Shown here: piece after piece, positions 53,526 to 61,517 of the stretch | How positions within the stretch are numbered: position 1 is the first letter of the stretch | Layout of the letters: each line of letters starts with the position of its first letter | Origin: SAR86 cluster bacterium | GTDB lineage: Bacteria; Pseudomonadota; Gammaproteobacteria; Magnimaribacterales; Magnimaribacteraceae | NCBI GenBank assembly: GCA_022447065.1 | Contig: JAKUUM010000003.1 | Span: 1 to 64,000, forward strand | Direction of reading: 5' to 3' | DNA: 64,000 bases | Made by a program: the position numbers and the translations under genes | The notes under the pieces: generated by a model | What the model was told of the DNA's origin: nothing | Seen by the model: the letters and a program-made list of their open reading frames with translations, nothing else | Database searches by the model: none

Positions 53526-54050
53526 TTAATTTCCTTCAATTAACCCTGACCACTTAATTCGTTTTATATCTCTTTCTTCTGGGGTCAGAATACTTACGCC
53601 GTATTCTTCTCTTAATTCTGAAACTTTATTACTTAAAAGTTCCTTAGGGAAAGTAAATGGCCATTTTCTTTTCATTTTTCTTGTTCTTATAAGTATTCTG
53701 AAAAGATTAGGCATAGCTCGAACTTGGGCTTTAGCAGTAGTTAGATAACCAATTTCTTTTATTAAGTCTTGGGTGAATTCTGCCACTTCTTCTCTACCAC
53801 TGTAAGCAAAGAGCTCTTTCCAAGTATAGGTGCACCCAAACAGAACCCAGTAATTCAAGAAAATTTCCTCTTCAAAAGAAGTATCTACACCAAAGATTAC
53901 GTGTGTTGCATCATGGTCTAAAACCGTTGTAAAGCCTTCTTGATCTGAAAGAACTTTTTTGTCGTTGAATTTTAGATACTCTCTATAAGCTTCTACGCCT
54001 TCAGCTAAAGTCAAATCACAATCTTGGTTTTGAAAAGGTAATGGACTCAT
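53526..54050 (-). CDS. Coq4-like protein
   Basis: 174 aa. The HDATH motif at 46-50 followed by a Glu cluster (FEEEIF) matches the HDxxH...E signature of Coq4, which takes part in ubiquinone synthesis. The rest is helix-rich, as expected. No other ubiquinone gene is nearby. The assignment rests mainly on the motif and length, so it is moderate. Confidence 0.55.
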   Translation of the reverse strand: MSPLPFQNQDCDLTLAEGVEAYREYLKFNDKKVLSDQEGFTTVLDHDATHVIFGVDTSFEEEIFLNYWVLFGCTYTWKELFAYSGREEVAEFTQDLIKEIGYLTTAKAQVRAMPNLFRILIRTRKMKRKWPFTFPKELLSNKVSELREEYGVSILTPEERDIKRIKWSGLIEGN

Positions 54051-54064
54051 TTTTACTCCAAGTA

Positions 54065-54499
54065 TTATTTTACAACGGGATCTAGGCGGAGAATATGTCG
54101 CTTCGGTGGAAATCCCATTAAGAACCTTGCTGGAAGCGGCAATGGGTGTTCAAAAGCAACCCTTTCAAACTCTTCACCTTCCACCGGCACCGCAATGTAA
54201 TCCACCACCTTTCCATGGATTTCTATGCTTACATTAGGATTCTTGCGTGCTGCTTTGTACCAGCCTCTAGTCCAATGGTGGGCAGAAACATAAAGTTTTC
54301 CATCAGTTTCAAAGCGTGCAAGCATTCTGTCACGAGATTCCCCCTTATCATCCGTCGTTGTGATCACAAGCATTGGTATACCGCCACCGTCGGAATCCTC
54401 AAAAGAAGGTTGGTTCATGCCGAGAAATACGGACTCGAATAGCACAACAAAGATGACATAGACTACACCTACAATTCCTAACCATTTGAATGCTTTCAT
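54065..54499 (-). CDS. Nitroreductase/deazaflavin-type flavin-binding protein (DUF385-like)
   Basis: 144 aa with an N-terminal membrane segment (9-28), then PMLVITTTDDKGESRDRML, YVSAHHWTRGWYKAARKNPNV and VDYIAVPVEGEEFERV, a split-barrel pattern typical of F420/FMN-binding DUF385 proteins. The DNA has more G and C than its neighbours, which may mean later acquisition. Function unknown. Confidence 0.7.
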   Translation of the reverse strand: MKAFKWLGIVGVVYVIFVVLFESVFLGMNQPSFEDSDGGGIPMLVITTTDDKGESRDRMLARFETDGKLYVSAHHWTRGWYKAARKNPNVSIEIHGKVVDYIAVPVEGEEFERVAFEHPLPLPARFLMGFPPKRHILRLDPVVK

Positions 54500-54586
54500 T
54501 TATTTTCTAACTATACCAAACTCAACGACTCAAGTTTTCCCCCAAACAGCAACAGCAGGGCAACATTACAGGGACGATATGGCAAT

Positions 54587-54657
54587 ATTTTGGAAACCAA
54601 GCCTCTGAAAGCCCTATTATATAAGGGTTTCAGAAATATGGCTTCCCCCCTAGGGGA
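54587..54657 (-). repeat. Degenerate copy of the tRNA-Glu 3' end and trailing hairpin
   Basis: 71 bp matching 56603-56671 at most positions: ATTTTGGAAA..AGCCTCTGAAAGCC, a hairpin, and CCCCTAGGGGA, the last of which in the intact copy is the 3' end of tRNA-Glu. The T-arm sequence is not kept, so no tRNA is made. It lies just downstream of the stop of the ABC-2 permease. Confidence 0.75.
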
Positions 54658-54677
54658 GTTGATGCTTCTTACTAAGT

Positions 54678-55766
54678 CTAGCTGGCTACTTCTTTCCAAA
54701 CAAAAAACTTCGTTACAATAATAAAACTTAAAATTAACCATATACCGACTCCTAGAGTTGTTGTGTTTAAAACTAGCAAAGAAGTTCCATCATTAGCAAT
54801 ATCACGCAAACCAGTAGCAATAACACTCAAGGGAAGAGCATGAGCAAGTGGTTGGATAAGTTCAGGCATAGAGCTAATTGGGAAAAAAACACCTGATAAT
54901 ATTAATTGAGGAAAAACAAACACACTAACCATAGGCCTAATAGCTTCTTGAGTTTTTGCGATACTTCCCAAAAAAAATCCTAGACAAAGAAAAATAATAG
55001 TACCAAGTATGACCATGCCGTAGAGTGAGAAGAAACTACCTACAATTTTTATATCTAAAAGAGCTATTGCAAGACCAAGAACAACTGAGATTTGCATTAG
55101 GACAATTGCCATTCGAGCTAGAACAATTGAAATAATAAAATCTTTCGGTTGAATGGGGGTTACAAAAAGTCTTTTTAAAATTCCTCGACGTCTGTATTCA
55201 ACTATATTGAAACCACTACCAGCAATACTTAGATTCATCAACATGAAAGCCAATAGTCCAGGAAGTAAGAAATCGATATAACGTTGAGGCCTTGACTTAA
55301 CATCTTCAATCTTAACACTAAACATAGGCTCAGCATTTCTTAACTCTCGCTCGATAGAAAGCAAACTTGTGTTAAGAGCTTCTTTAATTGCCCCTAATTG
55401 TCTTACTTGTGAAGCATCCAACAACAGTCTTAATTCACCTGTTTTCTCAAGATAATCAAAGTTTTCAGGTATAACGATAATGGCTGTTTGATCACCCAAG
55501 AATAACTGTTCTTTAAGATCAGATTCCTCTCCTTCTGTAACATTAAAGAGTGGATCACCTGTAACTAGTTCAGAGAAGTTCTTTGATATGGTATTGGTGG
55601 AATTATTCACTAGACCTAAATTTATGGGATCTGGTTCTCCTCCTGAGAACAGAAAAACTCCTATAAAGACTAGTGGGAAAAAAAGACTAAACATGATTGA
55701 TTGACGATCTCTTAAGAAAATCTTTAGAAATACTTTTGCTAGATGGAGTTGTAAACTTGTAAACAT
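54678..55766 (-). CDS. ABC-2 type permease
   Basis: 362 aa. One N-terminal helix, a large extracytoplasmic region (about 55-190), then five helices, the ABC2_membrane_3 layout, with PQRYIDFLLPGLLAFMLMNLSIAG at its centre. The ATG at 55766 is chosen because it follows the ATPase stop by one base; an upstream in-frame start at 55808 would overlap the ATPase. It exports an unknown substrate (drug, lipid or polymer) with the adjacent ATPase. Confidence 0.88.
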   Translation of the reverse strand: MFTSLQLHLAKVFLKIFLRDRQSIMFSLFFPLVFIGVFLFSGGEPDPINLGLVNNSTNTISKNFSELVTGDPLFNVTEGEESDLKEQLFLGDQTAIIVIPENFDYLEKTGELRLLLDASQVRQLGAIKEALNTSLLSIERELRNAEPMFSVKIEDVKSRPQRYIDFLLPGLLAFMLMNLSIAGSGFNIVEYRRRGILKRLFVTPIQPKDFIISIVLARMAIVLMQISVVLGLAIALLDIKIVGSFFSLYGMVILGTIIFLCLGFFLGSIAKTQEAIRPMVSVFVFPQLILSGVFFPISSMPELIQPLAHALPLSVIATGLRDIANDGTSLLVLNTTTLGVGIWLILSFIIVTKFFVWKEVAS

Positions 55767-55767
55767 C

Positions 55768-56532
55768 TTAATCCCTAAGTTTATGACCCGTAAGAGCAAG
55801 GAATACATCTTCTATATTCCCATGCAAAGGTACTTGCAGTGGTTCTGAAGCATATTTCTGAATTAAGCCAAGTGGAGTGTCTTCCGCCACTAATTTTCCT
55901 TGATCCATAATTGCAATGCGGTGGCATAAGTTTTCTGCCTCCTCCATGTTATGAGTAGTTAGTACTATGGTCATACCTGCAGCATTAAGTTCTTTTACTA
56001 GGTTCCAGAGATTACGTTTTGCTTGAGGGTCTAAACCTGTAGTAGGTTCATCTAAAAATAGAATCTTGGGATTGTTAACAAGAGCACATGCAATTGAGAA
56101 GCGTTGCTTTTGGCCACCGGAAAGCTCTTCAGGTTTGGCCTTTGATTTATCAAAAAGGTCTACTTTTTTTAATAAGTTTTCAGAATCAATTTCTTGAGAA
56201 TAAAGCTTACCAAAAAGAATTAGTAGTTCCGTTAAATCAAGTCTGTCAAAGTATTCGTTAGCTTGGAGTTGAACACCAATAATTTCTTTTACCTTAAAGG
56301 CATTGCTACTTACATCCAGACCATCGATTAAAGCCGAGCCACCATCAATATCGTTAAGACCTTCAAGCATTTCAAGTGTTGTAGTTTTACCTGCTCCATT
56401 TGGACCAAGGATTCCATACACCTCACCAACTTTTATGTTAAAAGTAATTCCATCAACAGCATTGAACGATTCATTTTTATTTCCTGGTTGAGGGTAAGAT
56501 TTGAGAAGATTTCTAACTTCAATAATATTCAT
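55768..56532 (-). CDS. ABC transporter ATPase (ABC-2 exporter)
   Basis: 254 aa. Walker A GPNGAGKTT, signature LSGGQKQR, Walker B ILFLDEPTTGLD and H-loop LTTHN are intact. The C-terminal segment ending LHGNIEDVFLALTGH is typical of exporter ATPases of the CcmA/DrrA type. Paired with the permease downstream by 1 bp. The pair lies between tRNA-Glu and the degenerate tRNA-Glu copy. Confidence 0.92.
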   Translation of the reverse strand: MNIIEVRNLLKSYPQPGNKNESFNAVDGITFNIKVGEVYGILGPNGAGKTTTLEMLEGLNDIDGGSALIDGLDVSSNAFKVKEIIGVQLQANEYFDRLDLTELLILFGKLYSQEIDSENLLKKVDLFDKSKAKPEELSGGQKQRFSIACALVNNPKILFLDEPTTGLDPQAKRNLWNLVKELNAAGMTIVLTTHNMEEAENLCHRIAIMDQGKLVAEDTPLGLIQKYASEPLQVPLHGNIEDVFLALTGHKLRD

Positions 56533-56602
56533 AAAAATTTTTTTAATTGTACTTTGTTTTGAGCTTTAAGTTCGGGTACTATCAAATTTTATAAAAATCT
56601 AC

Positions 56603-56671
56603 ATTTTGGAAACTGAGCCTCTGAAAGCCTTATTCTATAAAGGTTTAAGAAAGCTGGCGTCCCCTAGGGGA
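56603..56671 (-). repeat. Second copy of the repeat, overlapping the tRNA-Glu 3' end
   Basis: 69 bp related to 54587-54657. Positions 56655-56671 are the last bases of tRNA-Glu; the rest is the region after it, with an AAACCTTTAT/ATAAGGCTTT hairpin that could end tRNA transcription. The two copies bound the ABC-2 operon. Confidence 0.75.
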
Positions 56672-56732
56672 TTCGAACCCCTGTTGCCAGGATGAAAACC
56701 TGGTGTCCTGGACCAGACTAGACGAAGGGGAC
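56655..56732 (-). tRNA. tRNA-Glu (TTC)
   Basis: 78 nt with encoded CCA. Acceptor stem GTCCCCT/AGGGGAC, anticodon loop TTTTCAT (anticodon TTC) and T loop TTCGAAT are intact. The D loop is two bases longer than in E. coli tRNA-Glu. Confidence 0.95.
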
Positions 56733-56781
56733 ACTTCATTTGAAGCGGCATTGTAAGAAGCAAGCCTTAGAAGGTCAAACC

Positions 56782-57696
56782 TTATTCTACTGAAGCGTAG
56801 TCACTTTTACTTCTAAAGTAGATAGTCAAATAAATAAAAATACCACTGATTAAAATTCCCATCCAAAATTCGAGCGTTCCAAATAACAAAGGAATGTCAC
56901 TAATTTCAGAGACTGCCAGATTTTCATACTCCTTAGGGAAAGAACTTGCTCTAGACCAGGGTTGTAATCTTTCTATTAATGCATCAAAAAATAAAGTTGA
57001 AGCAAAGGCCACCCTCTCAACTAATACAAAAACCACGGGAGGTAATATCGCAGCTACTACAGGTTTGCGTGAATAAGCTCCTGCCAGCATGATCCAAGTC
57101 AGAATAGGTAATGTCCACAAAGTCTGCAGCCACAAACTAAAAATAATTCTAATCCAATCAAACCAGGGATAGGCATTCCAAGCCCAAGTAAATGGAACTA
57201 TGTCTGAAATTGCAAAAAAGGTTGAACCTGCGGTCACAGATACTAAGTGTAAAAACACTAAAGCGGGAATGATTAATAAAGGCGCAACAATAGTAGCTAC
57301 TATTAATTTAGAAAACACAGTATAGGTATCGGATACGGGTAGTGATCTCCAAAAAATTATACTTTTGTCTTTCCTTTCATCAAAAAAAGTACTTAGACTA
57401 AAGGCAAGCAATGCAAATCCCAATGCTATTACCAAAGGAGATCCCAAAACTAAAAGGCCTGCTCTTATTGCCCCCTTTCTTTCTTCAAGGGTAGATTCTT
57501 GCATCGATTTTATGATATCAGGATCAGTATAAATTTCTGTTGAGAAACTGAAATTCTCAGTATTTACCTCTGTTAAACCTACAAAAACCAAAACTACGAC
57601 TAAAAACATAAAGCTAGCAACTATCCAAGGCAAATAAATAAATGCCCACTTGTGCTCTTGGAGTTCTCTTCGAATCAAAGCTTTTAGGGATTTCAT
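56782..57696 (-). CDS. ABC permease of a YtrBC-like system
   Basis: 304 aa with about six membrane helices; one N-terminal helix is followed by an extracytoplasmic stretch, and then ALLAFSLSTFFDERKDKSIIFWRSLPVSD, a pattern of ABC-2 permeases in GntR-linked operons. It overlaps the ATPase gene by 4 bp (ATGA). Substrate unknown; related systems answer to cell-envelope stress. Confidence 0.83.
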   Translation of the reverse strand: MKSLKALIRRELQEHKWAFIYLPWIVASFMFLVVVLVFVGLTEVNTENFSFSTEIYTDPDIIKSMQESTLEERKGAIRAGLLVLGSPLVIALGFALLAFSLSTFFDERKDKSIIFWRSLPVSDTYTVFSKLIVATIVAPLLIIPALVFLHLVSVTAGSTFFAISDIVPFTWAWNAYPWFDWIRIIFSLWLQTLWTLPILTWIMLAGAYSRKPVVAAILPPVVFVLVERVAFASTLFFDALIERLQPWSRASSFPKEYENLAVSEISDIPLLFGTLEFWMGILISGIFIYLTIYFRSKSDYASVE

Positions 57697-58574
57697 TTAG
57701 CTTCTCCCTCTTCAGTATTCTTCTTCATGACAGCAAGAAAAAGATCTGCGATAGCTGGAGGATAAACTTCACCAAAATCTTTCAATTTCTCTATATCAAC
57801 TCCATCATAAAGATAAACGGGGCGTCCTAGTTCAGTTTTAATTAAAAGCGGATTAAGGGCTTTGGCTTTTTCTAAATTATCAGCTTTAGGCCTAAGTTCT
57901 AAAAATCTTTGATTTAAATCTTCAATAGAACCACTCAAAACTTCTTTACCTTGATCTAAAAAGACAATGTCAGAAAGCACACCTTCAATTTCTTCAATCT
58001 GATGCGTACTTATGATAATTGTCTTATTGCCATCAAAGTAATCTTCAATTAGTTGGGAGTAGAATTCTTTTCGGTAAGATAAATCCAAGCCTAAAGTTGG
58101 TTCGTCTAAAACCAATAATTCAGCATCTATTGCCATGACTATAGATAGATGTAGTTGTACTACCATTCCCCTTGAAAGAGCCCTTATTCGCGAACTTCTT
58201 TTAATATTTGTCTTAGAAAGAATTTTTCTAGCTTTGGTTAAATCAAAATTTGGGTGAACACCATCAACATACTTAAGAACCTGCCCTACAGTCATCCATC
58301 TTGGCATCACAGCAACATCTGTAATGGAACAAACTCTAGTTAGTAATTCATGACGATCTTTTTTAGGTGATAGACCAAGAACCTCGAGCTCTCCCTTAAT
58401 ATCGACCAGGCCTAAAACGGCCTGTAAAAAAGTCGATTTACCTGCACCATTTGGTCCAACTAGACCCATTATTTGACCCTGGTAGACATCCAAATCAAAA
58501 CCTGCCAGAGCAGAACCATCGGCATACTTTTTCTCAATGTTTCTTGCTTTAATTACTATTTGAGATTCCATCAT
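57693..58574 (-). CDS. ABC ATPase of a YtrBC-like system
   Basis: 293 aa. Walker A GPNGAGKST and Walker B LLVLDEPTLGLD are present; the signature region reads LSRGMVVQ in place of LSGGQ, which is common in this YtrB-type subfamily. The C-terminal extension (about 220-293) is also usual. Its start codon overlaps the stop of the GntR regulator by one base (TAATG). Confidence 0.88.
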   Translation of the reverse strand: MMESQIVIKARNIEKKYADGSALAGFDLDVYQGQIMGLVGPNGAGKSTFLQAVLGLVDIKGELEVLGLSPKKDRHELLTRVCSITDVAVMPRWMTVGQVLKYVDGVHPNFDLTKARKILSKTNIKRSSRIRALSRGMVVQLHLSIVMAIDAELLVLDEPTLGLDLSYRKEFYSQLIEDYFDGNKTIIISTHQIEEIEGVLSDIVFLDQGKEVLSGSIEDLNQRFLELRPKADNLEKAKALNPLLIKTELGRPVYLYDGVDIEKLKDFGEVYPPAIADLFLAVMKKNTEEGEAK

Positions 58575-58918
58575 TAGCTCTTCTTAACTAATTCAACTAA
58601 ATCTATATCTAGTTGTTGTGCTTTTCTTAAAATTGTAGGCCAGTCCCCTTTTAGAAACTTTTCCTTTTCTATTTTAAGTAATTGCTTTTTAGCTGGTTCA
58701 GTTACAAACATGCCTAAACCTCTGCGTTTTTCAACGATCTTTAAATCTACAAGTTCTTGATAAGCTTTAGAAACCGTTAATGGATTAACCCCTCCTTCAA
58801 CGGCCATCTGTCTTACGGAAGGTATAGAATCACCAACATCCAAAACACCGTCAATAATCAAAGAAACAACGTGATTGCGAACCTGCTTATAGATCGGTTT
58901 GTCGCTAGTCCACTGCAT
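58574..58918 (-). CDS. GntR-family regulator, YtrA type
   Basis: 114 aa: a winged-helix DNA-binding domain (about 1-75; YKQVRNHVVSLIIDGVLDVGDSIPSVRQMA, then NPLTVSKAYQEL) and a short C-terminal tail, the size of the YtrA subgroup, which has no effector domain and represses linked ABC genes. It is the first gene of the regulator-ATPase-permease operon. A dyad at 58936-58961 upstream is its probable binding site. Confidence 0.9.
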   Translation of the reverse strand: MQWTSDKPIYKQVRNHVVSLIIDGVLDVGDSIPSVRQMAVEGGVNPLTVSKAYQELVDLKIVEKRRGLGMFVTEPAKKQLLKIEKEKFLKGDWPTILRKAQQLDIDLVELVKKS

Positions 58919-58935
58919 GGGTTAAGTTTTTAAAC

Positions 58936-58961
58936 AAGTGTATTAGTAAAGTAACACACTT
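58936..58961. promoter_or_regulatory. Candidate operator for the GntR/YtrA regulator
   Basis: A 26-bp interrupted palindrome, AAGTGTATTA...AACACACTT with arms matching at 10 of 12 positions (AAGTGT.TTA.T), lies 18-43 bp before the regulator start, where the promoter should be. Size and place fit YtrA-type autoregulation. Confidence 0.6.
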
Positions 58962-58971
58962 ACAAGGAAAA

Positions 58972-59733
58972 CTATTTTTTTAATTGCTTTTGAATGGCAG
59001 CAAAAACTCCTCTAAAAATATTTGCTTCCATATGATCTAATTTAGATCTTCTAAAGAACCTGCTTACTCTAGTTAATAATTGTCTAGGATTATCAACTTC
59101 GTAAAAGTCTACTTCTTGCATAACTTGATCAAAATGCTCTATCAATCTCTCAATTTCAGCATTATTGGCTAACGGCACATCCCACTCTTGTTTTTCCAAT
59201 TTACCTTCTGTAGACAAACCGCTTAGCCTTATTTCATAGGCAAGAATCTGGATTGCTTGTGAGAGATTTAAGGAAGGGTATTCTTGGCTAGAAGGTATGT
59301 GTACATGAAGATTACACAATCTAAGCTCTTCATTTGTTAAACCTCTGTCTTCCCGACCAAAAATGACTGCTATTTTCCCTTCGCCTTTCTGGCTTAAAGA
59401 TACTATCTCTTCTGCCGCTTCTTTTGGACTTACTATAGGCCAAGGTACTTTACGATTTCGAGCACTGGTTCCAACCACAAATATTGAATCCGCAACAGCT
59501 TCTTTAAGGTTCTCATGGACAACTGCCTCTTCAAGCACATCTACAGCAGCTTTAGCTCTGTAAAAAGCCTGCTCGTGAGGAAATTCTTTAGGAGATACAA
59601 GTCCTAATTGCTTGATACCCATATTCTTCATAGCTCTAGCAGCTGCACCTATGTTCCCAGGGTGTGTGGTTCCTACTAGAATAAACTTTACAGACTCTTC
59701 AATCAGATTCAATGAATTATGTTTTCCAGACAT
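58972..59733 (-). CDS. trmJ: tRNA (cytidine/uridine-2'-O-)-methyltransferase TrmJ
   Basis: 253 aa SPOUT methyltransferase that modifies position 32 of tRNAs. FILVGTTHPGNIGAAARAMKNMG at the N-terminus, IFGREDRGLTNEEL in the centre and the knot SQEYPSLNLSQAIQILAYE are the family signatures. It is divergent from suhB, an arrangement known in Gammaproteobacteria. Confidence 0.93.
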   Translation of the reverse strand: MSGKHNSLNLIEESVKFILVGTTHPGNIGAAARAMKNMGIKQLGLVSPKEFPHEQAFYRAKAAVDVLEEAVVHENLKEAVADSIFVVGTSARNRKVPWPIVSPKEAAEEIVSLSQKGEGKIAVIFGREDRGLTNEELRLCNLHVHIPSSQEYPSLNLSQAIQILAYEIRLSGLSTEGKLEKQEWDVPLANNAEIERLIEHFDQVMQEVDFYEVDNPRQLLTRVSRFFRRSKLDHMEANIFRGVFAAIQKQLKK

Positions 59734-59796
59734 AGCTATATTCTATCAGGCCACTTCCTTGCTTCTGATAGAATACGCAGCCTTCAAAAATTAGTT

Positions 59797-60606
59797 ATGG
59801 AACCAAAAGTAAATATAGCTCTCGAAGCAGCTAGAAAAGCAAGCAAGGAACTTCTTAGGTTTGCTGACGAAGTAGATAAGATGGACGCAATAGAAAAGGG
59901 TCCTACAAATTACGTTACAGAATTAGATAAACGGTCTGAAGAAATCATCATTAGTTCACTCAAAAAAACTTATCCCAAACACACATATTTATCAGAAGAA
60001 GTAGGCGAACTTAAGGGCTCAGGTAAAGACATAGAATCAGTTTGGATAATTGACCCTCTTGATGGCACCACCAATTATATTCATGGTTTTCCTTATTACG
60101 CCATTTCTATTGCTTATATAGAAAAGGGAAAAACTCTTCACGCCATAACTCTTGATGTTTCGCGCCAAGATGAATTTACTGCCAGTCTAGGAAAAGGCGC
60201 CTATTTAAATAATAGACGTATCAGAGTTAGCAAAAGAAAGGGGATTAAAGGAGCTCTTCTAAGTAACTCTTCGCACGACACCGAATCTGGAAAAATTAGG
60301 CATGACAATATAGCTACTTTTAGATCGCTTTATGCTCATGGTTTGACCATTAGAAGAACTGGCTCTACGGCTTTAGATTTAGCCAATGTTGCTGCAGGAA
60401 GACTTGATGGGTTTTGGGGGAGCGGTCTTGAAGACTGGGATATAGCTGCAGGAGGCTTATTGGTACAAGAAGCTGGCGGTCTAGTTAGTAATTACTTTGG
60501 TGAATTGGAGTATCTGGATGGAGGAAATATTCTTGCTTCCACTACTAAGTGCTTCAAACCAATGCTAAAGGCTATACAACCTTTTGCGTACGTAGCTAAC
60601 GATTAG
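59797..60606 (+). CDS. suhB: Inositol-1-monophosphatase family protein SuhB
   Basis: 269 aa. Metal-binding motifs are EE in LSEEVGE, then [15 protein letters not shown] and [17 protein letters not shown]. The start at 59797 gives the length of E. coli SuhB (267 aa); an upstream in-frame start at 59719 would overlap trmJ. SuhB also takes part in ribosomal RNA transcription antitermination in E. coli. Convergent overlap of 4 bp with secF. Confidence 0.93.
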   Translation: MEPKVNIALEAARKASKELLRFADEVDKMDAIEKGPTNYVTELDKRSEEIIISSLKKTYPKHTYLSEEVGELKGSGKDIESVWIIDPLDGTTNYIHGFPYYAISIAYIEKGKTLHAITLDVSRQDEFTASLGKGAYLNNRRIRVSKRKGIKGALLSNSSHDTESGKIRHDNIATFRSLYAHGLTIRRTGSTALDLANVAAGRLDGFWGSGLEDWDIAAGGLLVQEAGGLVSNYFGELEYLDGGNILASTTKCFKPMLKAIQPFAYVAND

Positions 60607-61517
60607 GGTAAATCATTAAAGTCTTCTTTTTCCTTTTCGTGAACAACTAAGTGCTCACTGGTTAGGCCCATCATAACCAATGCATTTGAAGCTATGTATA
60701 TGGAAGAATATGTTCCCACAATAACTCCAAGTATTAATGCAAAAGCAAAATTCTTTATTAACTCCCCTCCGAAAAGATAGAGAGAAATTAATACCAATAA
60801 AGTTGTTAAAGAAGTGATTATGGTTCTACTTAACATTTGATTAAGCGAAAGGTTAATTACTTCTTCTATCTCAGATCGTCTCTGACTTCTTAAGTTTTCC
60901 CTTATCCGGTCAGAAACTACAATCGTATCGTTTAAGGAATATCCAATTACCGCTAATAAAGCAGCCAATACGGTTAAATCAAAATCAAGTTCGAACAAAG
61001 AAAAAATTCCTAAAACGATAATTACATCATGGATTAAAGCTAACACAGCAGCACCTGCAAACCTAGACTGAAATCTAAAAGCAATGTAGAGCATCATAAG
61101 TCCTAAAGCGAGTAACATTGCTAGGCCACCATCATCTCTTAACTCACTGCCAATTTGAGGTCCTACATATTCAACTCTCCTCAAAAGAATTTCATCAGAA
61201 GTCTCTTGTCTTAAAACTTGAATAATTTCTGCTCCTAAGGTGTCACTAACACTACCTGGAAGTTTGATTAAAACATCTTGAGTTGATCCAAAAAGAACAA
61301 CTTGAGCACCTTTGAAACCTGCGTTTGTTAGGCTTTCTCTAACTTCACCTACTTGTACTTCTTGAGGATAATGGAGCTCAACTAAGGAGCCACCGGTGAA
61401 GTCCAATCCCCAATTCAATTGCTTTAATACAATAGAAGTAACGGAAACAACTACCAACAAAAGAGAAATTCCTAGAGCAGCTTTTCTCCAGGACATAAAG
61501 TCTATTTGGAAATTCAT
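60603..61517 (-). CDS. secF: Protein translocase subunit SecF
   Basis: 304 aa with six membrane helices. The N-terminal [17 protein letters not shown] and the [18 protein letters not shown] motif are SecF signatures. With SecD it uses the proton motive force to aid export through SecYEG. It overlaps secD by 4 bp. Confidence 0.95.
   Translation of the reverse strand: MNFQIDFMSWRKAALGISLLLVVVSVTSIVLKQLNWGLDFTGGSLVELHYPQEVQVGEVRESLTNAGFKGAQVVLFGSTQDVLIKLPGSVSDTLGAEIIQVLRQETSDEILLRRVEYVGPQIGSELRDDGGLAMLLALGLMMLYIAFRFQSRFAGAAVLALIHDVIIVLGIFSLFELDFDLTVLAALLAVIGYSLNDTIVVSDRIRENLRSQRRSEIEEVINLSLNQMLSRTIITSLTTLLVLISLYLFGGELIKNFAFALILGVIVGTYSSIYIASNALVMMGLTSEHLVVHEKEKEDFNDLP

Noticed and set aside
54511-54741. 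Small frame across the 3' end of the ABC-2 permease
   Set aside because: It crosses the permease gene in another frame and the degenerate tRNA-Glu repeat; no protein features seen.
59719-59796. Longer N-terminus for SuhB
   Set aside because: It overlaps trmJ and gives a protein longer than the family; ATG at 59797 gives the standard length.
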